From Sycon ciliatum (taxonomy: Eukaryota; Porifera; Calcarea; Leucosolenida; Sycettidae): 64,000 nt of DNA. Positions 47,221-56,744 of this stretch are shown here, piece by piece (position 1 is the stretch's first letter; each line of letters begins with the position of its first letter). Made by a program: the position numbers and the translations under genes. The stretch spans positions 12,619,835 to 12,683,834 of the forward strand of contig NC_088653.1 of assembly GCF_964019385.1 (NCBI RefSeq), read 5' to 3'. Under the pieces are notes generated by a model. That model made no database searches. It was not told the DNA's origin and worked only from the letters and a program-made list of their open reading frames with translations.

Positions 47221-47759
47221 AAGGAGATAAAAGAAAAGAAGGAGCAAACCAAAAGTAGATGATTATTAGAGAAATAACAATCCGCAATAAATTCCGCAAA
47301 TACTTTTGCCTAACTCATAATATTCAAACCGATTGAAACGTTTTTGCAATACAGTGATGTCGCCAATCAACGGAAAAAGACATTTCCATCAGTTCTTATA
47401 ACATGTACGATGAGCTAGGCAAAAAAGCATAAAAGCATAGCGTAGGGCCCTGAGCTTCCAAGCTCTCTCGTTTTGCCATTATTGTTCTCGATCTCAGCAT
47501 GTCTTGAGCGTTGAAGCACCATCTTTACACAATTCAATGTAGTACGGCTATGTTCTACTACTATAGAGCCAGAGTCCTCAATGAAGTGGTTGAAAAAGTG
47601 GGAGTGAGACTCACTCAGCCTCAGTTACTGTGAGAGCATGTGCTAAAATAGTAATTCTACATAACCCACTGTTTACCTTAGCGATCTTCTCCTTTGCGCT
47701 GTTTTACCACCTCCTTACTGTACTTAATCCACTGTTCCTGTTCCTTTCCCCTTGCCTGG
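47221..47759. other. Unique AT-rich sequence, no gene seen
   Basis: Short frames only. No repeat structure or RNA gene is recognised. Confidence 0.4.
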
Positions 47760-48962
47760 TAGTAGTAGTAGCAGAATTTATTATTTTTACTAGGGAACTC
47801 CCAACAGGCGTTGCCTTTTTACTGGGAACCCTAGGAATGACTCGGTGCTTGTGACAAATGCAGAAAGGGGCTTAGCTTGACGACATCCAGGTGGAAGCAT
47901 GTTCCATCTGTCTGCTGCCAAAAATGAACTAGCATTCAGGCCGTAACGAGACGTGGCTGCAGCTGGGTAGGTTCAGGGCGGCTGAAGCTTGACCGCGGGT
48001 AGCAGCATTTGTGCGGCGTGATGCAGAGCGGGGGGGGGGGGGGTAAATATCGTGCTAAAAAGAGAATTTTAAAGAGGACTGGTGCAACCAGTCCTAAAAA
48101 CAAACATAAACAGCTTCAAGTTTACACGGCGAGAGAAAGTATACAGGTTATATTTGGTGAGAATGAAATCGATAGAAGTATACTGATCATGGCCAAACAC
48201 TCGCCTTAGGCACCTATTGCTGGTTGACCCAAGTTTGTCTCGGAGTTTAGCAGACAAGCAGTGAACATAACATGTGCTGGCATAGTCCAAGGTACTCTGG
48301 ACAATTGTCAGGTAAAACATGCGGCGGCCGGTCATGGAGACATCGCGGCGCCCGTGGCGGAATGAGGCAACCTTGCTCTGTGCCTTTGCGCACACACGCT
48401 CCACCTGATGCTCGAAGCTGAGCGACGAGTCCAATAGGAGGCCAAGGTACAGAACATGGCTGGAATCGGGGATTACGGTGCCTTTGCAGGTGATGCTGGG
48501 GATCACGTCCAGGTGCGCAGCAGGTCGTCTGAGCAGCAGTAGCTGAGACTTTTTGGGATTCAGCATCAGTCCCCGTTCGCTGAGGAAGTCCTCCAGATTC
48601 AAGAGATCTGTCTGCAGCATTCTGAGCACGTTTGAAGCCTTGCGACTAATGACGTAGAACGCAATGTCGTCCGCAAACAGGAGAGCACGGCAATGTTGAA
48701 ATTTCTGAGGGGTAGATCTACGGCGGATATAAATGCAGAAAAGTAAGGGACCTAACACGGAGCCTTGTGAGTTGTGGTACACCACGTGAGCAGGGCTCTG
48801 TACTGCCTCGGGCATCGCCGACAACGACCTGCTGGGTTCTCCCAGTAAGGTAGTCTGCGAACCAACGCAATGCCACACCTTCAACGCCAACTGAAGCCAG
48901 TTCCTGCACGAGCTTGCTATGCTGAACGCGGTCAAAGGCCCTGCTCATGTCCACAAACATGC
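47760..48962 (-). mobile_element. 5'-truncated LINE (family B)
   Basis: A minus-strand RT region followed by a 3' end ctagtaaaaataataaattc and a taatac/tactac simple tail at 47,760-47,785. It shares the ADRWNMLP C-terminal signature and the 3' end form with 30,045-30,400. The endonuclease and the first half of the RT are missing. Confidence 0.8.
47880..48960 (-). pseudogene. Reverse transcriptase of LINE family B, frameshifted
   Basis: It starts at MFVDMSRAFDRVQHSK (palm motif A region), then WFADYLTGRTQQVVVG and a PQ(G)SVLGPLLF block broken by a frame change near 48,770. The catalytic FADDIAF is at about 48,680, followed by GLMLNPKKSQLLLL, YLGLLLDSSLSFEHQ and LRRVFGHDQYTS. After a G-homopolymer (48,031-48,043) further frame changes separate the end, LAADRWNMLPPGCRQAKPL. 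Inactive. Confidence 0.8.
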
Positions 48963-49812
48963 CTGTATTTCACCTGATCAGAAGGCTTGAAAGTATACTT
49001 GTGGAACCAAAAACTTTCAAGATGTTCGTAAAGAGGCTGAAGTGTGTCCTATTTATGAGTATTATCTACATAACCGCTAAGCATATGACGTAAATAGCCG
49101 CTATGTCATAATGTGTACAAAATACATGTACCGCATGGGTTCCCTGTTATGAATAATTATTACCCGCGCCCTCCCCTCAGCTGAACTAAACTCTGGATCT
49201 GGAGGCTAGCATAGTGCAGGTAGAATACATTATACTTCATGATCACCTGATCACCACATGGCAACAACATAGCAAGCCACTTTTGATAAAAAAATAAATG
49301 AAATAAATTATCGTGTCCGTTCCCAAAGGGAACTCACGACGGCCGCTTACCAGTTAGTAGTAAATGCTAGGTGAAAAGTTGTAAAGCTGTACAAAAGTAA
49401 ATGAACCATAGGGTTGAACTAGGTGAAAGTTGTAGGTTTGCACAGGTGTTTTTGGTTGGTTCCAGAAATTTCTGCAAAAAGCTTCTGTGAATTCCGCTTT
49501 AAACGGGGAGTTGTATAAACTCCCTAGGCTCTTTATAGCTTTTAGCGTTACGATGTGAATACTTCGAAGTACAAAGTCTGTATACCGGTATCTCACCCAC
49601 ACACGCGCAACGTTTTTACAGTAGTCTATGTACGATTAGTTGTACATGCTAAAACTCATAAAAACCCAGGCTCATTTGTGTTATCCTAATATGGGGCTCT
49701 TTATTGAATACCGGAAGATTTTCGACCCAGGATGACAACCTACTTTCGGCTCGGCTAGCCGTGTTGCGTGTATAGCTTCCGTTCTGTAGCCATACACTAC
49801 GTAACAGCAAGA
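48963..49812. other. Unique sequence with one transposon-end-like word
   Basis: At 49,310-49,350 the word agggaactcacgacggccgc is the inverse of 18,786-18,810 and may mark an element terminus. Otherwise no gene is recognised. Confidence 0.4.
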
Positions 49813-49814
49813 GT

Positions 49815-50471
49815 ATATATGTAGGACTCAGTGACCAGTCAAGGCCCCATGACCAATCACGGTCCCCGTGACCAGTCAAACAGTCACAAACTCCCCATGA
49901 CCAGTCACAAATTAGTTTACCAGTCACAATGCCCCATGACCAGTCACAAATCACCATACATGTACATGTGTAAAGCACACATTTCATGACTGCTCGCGAA
50001 GTGCTTCGTACTGCAGGATTTGTTGTGGAAACTATAATTCCCTTTGAGCGGTCACAGAAAACAGTTGTGACCACTATAATTCCAAGCGAACAGTTATATG
50101 CGGAATGTACAGTTGCGACCACTCTTTCTCTGTGAGTAGTCACAGGCAGAATATAGGTATTTCTGTATTACAAGAGAGATTGGAAGCTTTGTCACAACTC
50201 TGAGTTTCCCGTATTACTACGATCGTCAGGCAACTGATCGCTCCAAAACGGGCAGCCTGAACATAAGGGGGAGTAAGGTGGGAAATTTTGAAGCGTATCA
50301 TATGCGACGTGTATCATAGCGCAAGAGTCAGGTGCAGGCGTGAAGTTGCCAAGTCTTCAGACTTGGGGATATGCAGCAGCAGTTTCAGCGTAAATGATAT
50401 AGAATAGAGCTGGGGACTTAAATGCCAAATCCACACATGCTCACACCCACACTCTGTCCCTTTTCTCACAT

Positions 50472-50531
<60 letters not shown>

Positions 50532-50647
50532 TCACACACACACGCGCGCACGCACACACACACACATCCACACACGCGCGCGCGTGCACACACACACACA
50601 CACACGCTCATTCTCTAAATCTCTCACACACACAAACACACACATGC

Positions 50648-50683
<36 letters not shown>

Positions 50684-52288
50684 GCACTCTCTTTCTCACG
50701 CATGCACACAAACTCACACATGCACGCGCACACTTACTCACACACACACACACTCACACAAACACACACACAAATTGGCAGCGGGACTACCAGCTAGATT
50801 CACGTGACCTTGCGGACAAAGTTACGGAGGTAGAACTTGTTTTCATGACGACACTTGGACACAAGTATTTCTGTATAATTATTTTATCTCTTTTCAAACA
50901 ATCCACAAGCCAAGAAGAGATGCCTAGGCGGAAGAACCGTACTCTTGGTGATACTGATATGCCAGTTCAAGAACATCTCGTCAGACATACATATCGATAC
51001 ATGTCTGGTGCACTCTCACTAACAAGCAGGCATCGCAGGGTACATTCGCACTAGTAATCACAAGAAGTTGTAGTGAGGGAATATTTCTATAAAGTTAATA
51101 AGTAGAAGGAAAATACGTAATGGACAAAATTAATTAAGGTGTGGAGGATCGCCCAAAAACACTAACATAGAGACAGTAAACGGTACACAGTACTCGTATG
51201 CATGTACTTATAATACACGTTATAGCAGCACAACGAGAAAGACCATGACTGTACATGTGCCATAATGTTACACCAATAAGTTTTACAGAGATATTTTGGG
51301 AGTAGGAATGAAGATGTGTTCGAAGCAGTAAACTGCGTAAGCACTACGTTGAGCCACAATATTGAAATACAGTTTCCTGCAGTCAAAACAAGACACTCAC
51401 ACTTCTCTGGTCTAGTTCGCCATTATTATCGCTAACATGACTTGATTTTAATTTCTTACGATGGTTCTTGAGAATGGATCAATGATGTCTTGAATAGATG
51501 TCTTCCCTGAACGACTTCAACTGAGAGGCAGTTTCAGTTTCAACAAGCTGGACATTGTTTTCCTGTGGAGTCTTCCACAAGAAAGACAGAGCTACACACA
51601 CGAAGGTGCTTGGTGTACTCAGTACCTTCTTGGAGATGAACATATTTTCTTTTCCATCTTCATTATATTTTCGTCTCTGTATCGTCGACGATGTCCACTT
51701 CTGACTCTGTAATCTTGTCACCCATCCTCTCCAAAAACACAAAGCGAGTGCTGCTTGTATGCTGGATCAGTTGAAATCAGTCTCCGTTCTAGCAAGATCG
51801 GCATTCAAAAAAGTACTTGACTGAAAATATTCCGAAATAGCTTTTCTGAACGACGAAGTTTGTTCTTCAAATATGATGAATAGCACAATCTACTAGCCAG
51901 AACGTCCTCTCAAAAGAGATTCTATCTGAAGCCTGCAAGGTTTTCGACCACCCTTCGTTTTGGAGAGGAGCCCACACACACCAGACTCGAGCTACAAGTA
52001 AACTACGCGGAGATCGAGAGTTGACCGAAATCTTTCTTGCTCACTTCTGAAACCTGTGAAGGAAAAAAGTATGCTGATCGCGTGAATGCCTACAGGTGAG
52101 TCGTAATATTTTGACGTGGACCCTGTGACCGTTCACAGAGAAAGTCGCGGCTGTTTGTGACTGGTCATCGGGATCCAAACTGGTGTGTGACTTTATGACT
52201 GCTCTTCGGGGATTTGTGACTGTTTGATTGGTCACGGGGATCGTGATCGGTCATCGAGACGTGACTGCTCACTGAGTCCTACATATAA
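49815..52288. mobile_element. 2.47-kb TIR element with subterminal GTGACTGGTCA repeats
   Basis: The left tatatgtaggactcagtgac and right gtgactgctcactgagtcct then acatata are inverted ends. About 330 bp at the left and 180 bp at the right carry many copies of tgaccagtcaca or its complement, as transposase-binding subterminal repeats do. The interior has CA microsatellites and no transposase. It is non-autonomous; superfamily unknown. Confidence 0.7.
50466..50770. repeat. CA-rich microsatellite region
   Basis: (ca)n with cgcgcg and ctctct interruptions. Frames of alternating histidine/threonine across it are artefacts. Confidence 0.9.
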
Positions 52289-52410
52289 ACCCCAGGGGGG
52301 TATAATAATTATACTCTTTGATCCGCCGATAGATTTCGGCTTGGGTACGGCTGGTTGGTTGTGAATCACCCGACTTGTGGCCAAATGTGGTAAGCATTTG
52401 CATCAAAAGT

Positions 52411-52515
52411 GCATAAACAAATTGTTTATGCACTCTTGTTTGCATGCATAAACAAATTGTTTATGCACTCTTGTTTGCATGCATAAACAAATTGTTTATG
52501 CACTCTTGTTTGCAT
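52411..52515. repeat. 35-bp palindromic unit, three tandem copies
   Basis: Each unit contains gcataaacaaattgtttatgc, a self-complementary word, followed by actcttgtttgcat. The three units are identical. Confidence 0.9.
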
Positions 52516-52558
52516 GCATTCCTGTCCCAGGAAATTGTTTAACTCGATCTACAGGAGA

Positions 52559-52588
52559 GAATCTTCAAATGCCGGCATTTGAAGATTC
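52559..52588. repeat. Perfect 30-bp palindrome
   Basis: gaatcttcaaatgcc joined directly to its reverse complement, with no loop. Confidence 0.9.
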
Positions 52589-52633
52589 CCGACTTTACAT
52601 CTCTGGGGTCTGGACTGACCGGCAAGCTCAACT

Positions 52634-52754
<121 letters not shown>

Positions 52755-52850
52755 AGGCTGAAGACGTCATCTGGTCATGGGACACAAAGCCTGGCTAAAT
52801 TCTATCCAAGCTAGTTATGGGCGTGACAGGATAATAATAATAATAATAAT

Positions 52851-53160
52851 TTTAGAATTGCGATCAACAGAACGAGCTGAACCGACATTTCACAAAGGCT
52901 TTTATTGTATTCAAAAAACGAGTGGATACGAAGGCAGTGAAGAAGTTAGAACATGGAAGAAAGAAAACATGTGAATTGGAGAAAATGATGAACAAAAAAT
53001 CGTACTTCGAACTAGTTTTCGCACAACACTCCTCAGGAAGCTACGTTGTACTAATGAAAAACAATCCAGAAAGATACTAATAAAGAGAAATGGAGTGAGA
53101 ATACAATAAAAGCCTTTGTGAAATGTCGGTACAGCTCGTTCTGTTGATCGCAATTCTCAA
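52851..53160. mobile_element. Inverted-repeat unit upstream of the Penelope-like ORF
   Basis: The arms 52,851-52,912 and 53,098-53,160 are inverted over about 61 bp (tttagaattgcgatcaacag at one end and its complement at the other). (aat)n tracts lie outside each arm. The loop contains a hammerhead motif on the minus strand. Penelope-like elements are known to carry such terminal units in inverted or tandem arrangement, so this may be a terminal repeat of this element or of a neighbour. Confidence 0.65.
53001..53045 (-). ncRNA. Hammerhead ribozyme motif (type seen in Penelope-like elements)
   Basis: On the minus strand, in order: stem I 5' strand cgtagcttc, core ctgagga, stem II gtgttgtgc, gaaa, a tiny stem III (aac/gtt closed by a two-base ua loop, with A15.1-U16.1), cleavage site uuc and stem I 3' strand gaagtacg. 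Stem I pairs eight bases with one bulged g. All core bases are present. Stem II is weak (one G-C and two wobbles). The very short stem III is known from Penelope-associated hammerheads. Confidence 0.65.
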
Positions 53161-53218
53161 ACTATTGTCGCCTCGACGCCTATTTAAATAATAATAATAA
53201 TAATAACACGTTTGGATT

Positions 53219-53250
53219 GTGTCTGCCTTGAGAAAGGACCGATTCGGCAC
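53219..53250 (+). ncRNA. Degenerate hammerhead-like motif, 5' copy
   Basis: gtgtctgcc and ggcac could pair with a bulge around ttgaga and ttc, echoing the layout of 55,969-56,009. The core is too altered to be active. It overlaps the first codons of the open frame. Confidence 0.3.
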
Positions 53251-55705
53251 ATGTAGCGACAATTATGATACTATTATTAATCTTGCCGATATCCCTTTGA
53301 CTCAACTACAAAAGGACGTGCTGTGTGGCGGTTTAGATTTTGGCATTCCTCCTAAACTCCACCGATTGGAGATGTTGGCGGAATTTGAGCTGCTCCAGCA
53401 GCAATTGTCCAAGGTACCAGCAAAATCTGACGAAACAGCAGCGGCTTGCCGGGCGTCTCTGGCTGCCGAGGCACACAGGTTTGCGCAGTCCTCTCCTGAC
53501 ACCCGGTCTTTTTCACTCACACGAGAGCACCTCAAAGTCATGAGGGAGCTCCGAACAAATCCGGATATCATTATCTCCCGCCCGGACAAGGGTAGGGCAA
53601 CGGTTATTATGTCAAGGGAGGACTACCAAACCAAGATGATGGTCATACTAGAGGATAAGACAAAATTCTGCAGACTCGGACCGTGCGATGTATATGACCA
53701 TACAGAAAACATCGACACTAAACTTAGCAAATACCTATTGTCTCTTTCAAAAACACATCAAATTTCTGATTATGAGTACGACCATCTGGCGCCGACGGGA
53801 TCAACACGACCACGAATGTACGGGCTCCCAAAAATTCACAAGAAGAACATTCCCTTACGACCAATACTCAGCATGTCTGGGTCACCGCAATTTAAAACAT
53901 CCAAGTGGCTATGTGCCATGCTACAACCGGTACTCAACCTCTACAATAGCCACTGCGTCAAAGATACTTTCGAGTTTGTAGAAAAGCTAAAGGACGCACG
54001 CTTTGAATCGAGCGGATTCATGTGCTCGTATGACGTGGTGAGCTTATTTACTAACGTGCCACTACGGGAGACCATTGACATCTGCGCAACAACACTGTAC
54101 CACAATAAGTCCATTACTCCGCCGTCTTTGAACGAAACGGAGTTTGTGAAACTCATGTTAATGGTTACGTCGGGCGTTGAGTTTTCATTTGGCAACGTTA
54201 TGTATAAACAAATAGATGGCGCTGCCATGGGCTCGCCGCTTGGTCCTGTATTGGCTAATATCTTTGTAGGGTTCTGTGAAGCGTCCATTAGTCCATCATT
54301 GTGGCCCTCTATGTACTGTCGTTTTGTAGACGATGTGTACTGTCACGATGAGGATGAGGATGTCTGTGGGACTTTTCTACTAACTCTGAATAGTCTCCAC
54401 CCGGCGTTGAGATTCACGTCGGAAGCGGAACAAACCGGCAGCTTATCCTTCTTGGATGTACAAATATCACGGAATATTAACACTAAGAGTTTGGACACCA
54501 CTATCTATAGGAAGCCAACGTTCACCGGCCTCTACATTCCGTGGGGGAGCTATACTCCAACGAAATCGAAGAGACATCTTGTGAAGGCGCTAGTTTATCG
54601 TGCACATAGAATATGTTCCCCTCATCTATTGCAGGACGAATTAGACAGACTGACATCAATATTTACGAACAACGGCTATCCAAAGGAATTTCTGGCCAAG
54701 CTAATCAACGAAAAACCGGTGACAGACAAGCCTATCCAATTTGGACCTGACCGTTGCCCAGTGGTGCTCCGTTTACCCTGGGTTGGCACCGGTTCTGCGC
54801 GCGTGGAGAAGGATGTTCGTGGTATCGTATGTCCATCATATCCGTGCGTCAAGCTGTACGTCATATTTGGGACAGTGCGTGCGTTCAGTGTGAAGAAGGA
54901 TGTTCTACCTACCCTTAGTAAAAGTAACCTTATCTATTTCTTTCAATGCCGACAATGTGAAGATCGGTATGTAGGTAGAACCCTTCAGCACCTGGGCGCA
55001 CGCATTCGTCAACATGTGCCGTTAAGTTGTGTTCCCCTTGATGCGCGCGATTGTCGTCCTCGCCGTGGTCGTCCTCCAAAATGTGCTGTCCAGTCCATCG
55101 GTGGATCTTCCTCTTCCCGTGAAGATGTGACTGCATGCCCGTCCTCCTCTGCGTGTGTAGGACACGGGCCAGCTGAGAACAGCATAAAAGATGGTGAAAG
55201 ACCCACACGTAAACCACCGAAACTGACAAAGGATCTGTCGGCGTCGGAAAGGGTGACGAGAAGCCAAGTGAAAATACGGACTGATGAGGACGAACGTACA
55301 ACGACAACGGAAGTGACAACAACAGTCAATATTCGAAAACGTGGTAGACCGCGAAAACTAACCTCAATATCGGACACCGGACAAGTTGGAGTAAGAAGCT
55401 CAATAGAAATCCGCAATGGAGGATACGTAACGGAAAGGACACCGGGTATCGCGCACCCAACGGTTAGTGTCAAGAAACGTGGAAGGCCGCGGAAACGCGA
55501 AGAGACAGATAGTGGTGATGCCACGAAGAGGCGAGATGACGGGACATTGGAGGAGACAACACGGTTACACCCAGTGGAGCTAAGAATCGCACTTCGTCAA
55601 TCAAGCAACATCAGTCAGCCCGTACCAATTGTCGTGAGTTGTACAGTGATAATGTTTTCTCAATATTGTCACGTGGTAGATGTGCGTTACATTTGGCTGT
55701 GTTAG
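53219..55705 (+). CDS. Penelope-like reverse transcriptase with GIY-YIG endonuclease and AT-hooks
   Basis: 828 codons, open from a non-ATG position, so the true start is unknown. The RT has GLPKIHKKNIPLRPILS, SYDVVSLFTNVPL, GAAMGSPLGPVLANIF and the catalytic FVDDVY (around 54,325), followed by LSFLDVQISR and IYRKPTFTG. These form the Penelope signature set. From 54,930 comes YFFQCRQCEDRYVGRTLQHL, the first half of a GIY-YIG endonuclease with its CxxC. Then lie about 200 residues with three AT-hooks (RRGRPPK, RKRGRPRK, KKRGRPRK). The second half of the endonuclease (SDNVFSILSRGRC, LEALYIRKLDPELC) is in another frame from about 55,594 to 55,790. The protein would nick DNA and reverse-transcribe the element; the frame change inactivates this copy. 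Confidence 0.85.
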   Translation: MSALRKDRFGTCSDNYDTIINLADIPLTQLQKDVLCGGLDFGIPPKLHRLEMLAEFELLQQQLSKVPAKSDETAAACRASLAAEAHRFAQSSPDTRSFSLTREHLKVMRELRTNPDIIISRPDKGRATVIMSREDYQTKMMVILEDKTKFCRLGPCDVYDHTENIDTKLSKYLLSLSKTHQISDYEYDHLAPTGSTRPRMYGLPKIHKKNIPLRPILSMSGSPQFKTSKWLCAMLQPVLNLYNSHCVKDTFEFVEKLKDARFESSGFMCSYDVVSLFTNVPLRETIDICATTLYHNKSITPPSLNETEFVKLMLMVTSGVEFSFGNVMYKQIDGAAMGSPLGPVLANIFVGFCEASISPSLWPSMYCRFVDDVYCHDEDEDVCGTFLLTLNSLHPALRFTSEAEQTGSLSFLDVQISRNINTKSLDTTIYRKPTFTGLYIPWGSYTPTKSKRHLVKALVYRAHRICSPHLLQDELDRLTSIFTNNGYPKEFLAKLINEKPVTDKPIQFGPDRCPVVLRLPWVGTGSARVEKDVRGIVCPSYPCVKLYVIFGTVRAFSVKKDVLPTLSKSNLIYFFQCRQCEDRYVGRTLQHLGARIRQHVPLSCVPLDARDCRPRRGRPPKCAVQSIGGSSSSREDVTACPSSSACVGHGPAENSIKDGERPTRKPPKLTKDLSASERVTRSQVKIRTDEDERTTTTEVTTTVNIRKRGRPRKLTSISDTGQVGVRSSIEIRNGGYVTERTPGIAHPTVSVKKRGRPRKREETDSGDATKRRDDGTLEETTRLHPVELRIALRQSSNISQPVPIVVSCTVIMFSQYCHVVDVRYIWLC

Positions 55706-55941
55706 AAGCTTTGTATATCCGTAAGTTAGATCCTGAACTTTGCGTACAGAAAGAAAATGTGTTGTCGCTACAATTGTTTGGTGTTACTCCTCGTCGAGGT
55801 GGTAACAATGTAATTTCATTTGCTCACTATGTTGTTGTCACTATTATTATTTTCCTTCGAGTTTTGTGTCGTGCTAAACTTGATAATTTTCCACCTTGTC
55901 ACGAGTGTTGTTATCTAATTATCTTTACGCTATATAAGTTT
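55594..55941 (+). pseudogene. Endonuclease C-terminus in shifted frame and 3' region
   Basis: The plus-strand frame overlapping the end of the main ORF encodes RELYSDNVFSILSRGRCAL and EALYIRKLDPELCVQKE, the usual ending of Penelope-type GIY-YIG domains. After about 55,790 the sequence becomes low complexity and hydrophobic and is probably 3' UTR. Confidence 0.7.
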
Positions 55942-55968
55942 TAGTCTTTCCAGCTTGAGCCATTCCCT

Positions 55969-56009
55969 GTATAATCCTTGATGAGAAGGGACCGAAAACG
56001 TTCGGATAC
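55969..56009 (+). ncRNA. Degenerate hammerhead-like motif, 3' copy
   Basis: Layout: stem I gtataatcc/ggatac (with a bulge), core ttgatga (C3 replaced by T), gaaa, aacgttc as minimal stem III with cleavage site uuc. Stem II (gaagggacc) pairs poorly. Probably decayed. Confidence 0.4.
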
Positions 56010-56168
56010 TTATGACAAGTGCCTTATTATGACTGGATGTGTGTTTGCGTGGATATTTGCGACCCATAACTTACCTTCGTTTTAAAGTATTATCCGCCCC
56101 CGACCTCATTTAAAAAAATAATAATAATAATAATACGAAGTAGTGGTTGCGACCTCGGCGATGATTTG

Positions 56169-56552
56169 TAAGAAAAGGGTTTGCTCCCCACACCGGAGCT
56201 CGCGCTATTCCGCCGACTTTACTTGACACTTGACTGACTCACGACTGCCATCCAGAGCACACGAGAAGTCCATCGAACCTTCGACTCGGCAAACCTGCAA
56301 GAAAGCACCACTCCCTGCTCAATACACAGTGTTTCGGGGAATTCACCCCTCATCTCAAGCTCAACTGATGAGGGGTGAATTCCCCGAAACACTGTGTATT
56401 GAGCAGGGAGTGGTGCTTTCTTGCAGGTTTGCCGAGTCGAAGGTTCGATGGACTTCTCGTGTGCTCTGGATGGCAGTCGTGAGTCAGTCAAGTGTCAAGT
56501 AAAGTCGGCGGAATAGCGCGAGCTCCGGTGTGGGGAGCAAACCCTTTTCTTA
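56169..56552. repeat. 384-bp near-perfect palindrome
   Basis: The arms 56,169-56,353 and 56,368-56,552 are 185 bp each and appear to be exact reverse complements around a 14-bp spacer, ctcaagctcaactg. (aat)n tracts flank both sides. Because of the symmetry both strands encode the same peptide frame (MTDSRLPSRAHEKS), which is not evidence of a gene. Confidence 0.9.
56359..56404 (+). ncRNA. Hammerhead ribozyme, complete core and three stems
   Basis: In order: stem I gctcaa, core ctgatga, stem II gggg..cccc closed by a six-base loop, gaaa, stem III aca/tgt with loop ctg, cleavage triplet gua, and stem I 3' strand ttgagc. Stem I pairs six of six bases, stem II four G-C pairs, and stem III three pairs including A15.1-U16.1. 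All invariant core bases are present. The left half sits in the spacer and the right half in the arm of the palindrome, so the opposite strand lacks the ctga part. Cleavage would follow 56,398. Confidence 0.8.
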
Positions 56553-56744
56553 ATAATAATAATAATAATAATAACGTATGAGGAGAAGAGAGCGTGATCA
56601 TCACCAATGACTCGCAATGGTTGCACACGCTGCTGTGCAAGGCGGCATGCCCATCACGTATACTTATTATTTTTATTAATTTTTTTAACAACTGAAGTGC
56701 AAGCGCACCATCACCAGACAACATGAAAGTGTCAGAACAGTTAA
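56553..56744. other. (AAT)n and unique linker
   Basis: An (aat)n tract at 56,553-56,573 and about 170 bp of unique sequence ending in the TTAA target of the next element. Confidence 0.5.

Larger units (their letters stand above)
53165..56136 (+). mobile_element. Penelope-like element
   Basis: The RT/GIY-YIG open frame is bounded by related short motifs (53,219-53,250 and 55,969-56,009) and by (aat)n tracts at 53,187-53,208 and 56,114-56,136. There is no poly(A) tail. One frameshift near 55,590 disrupts the endonuclease end. Ends are approximate. Confidence 0.8.

Noticed and set aside
55281-55300. ctgatgaggacgaacg as another hammerhead core
   Set aside because: Stem II would be only four bases and the GAAA is absent; it lies in the coding linker between AT-hooks.
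56219-56502. Two nearly identical 90-residue proteins on opposite strands
   Set aside because: A consequence of the exact palindrome; symmetric DNA gives the same peptide on both strands.
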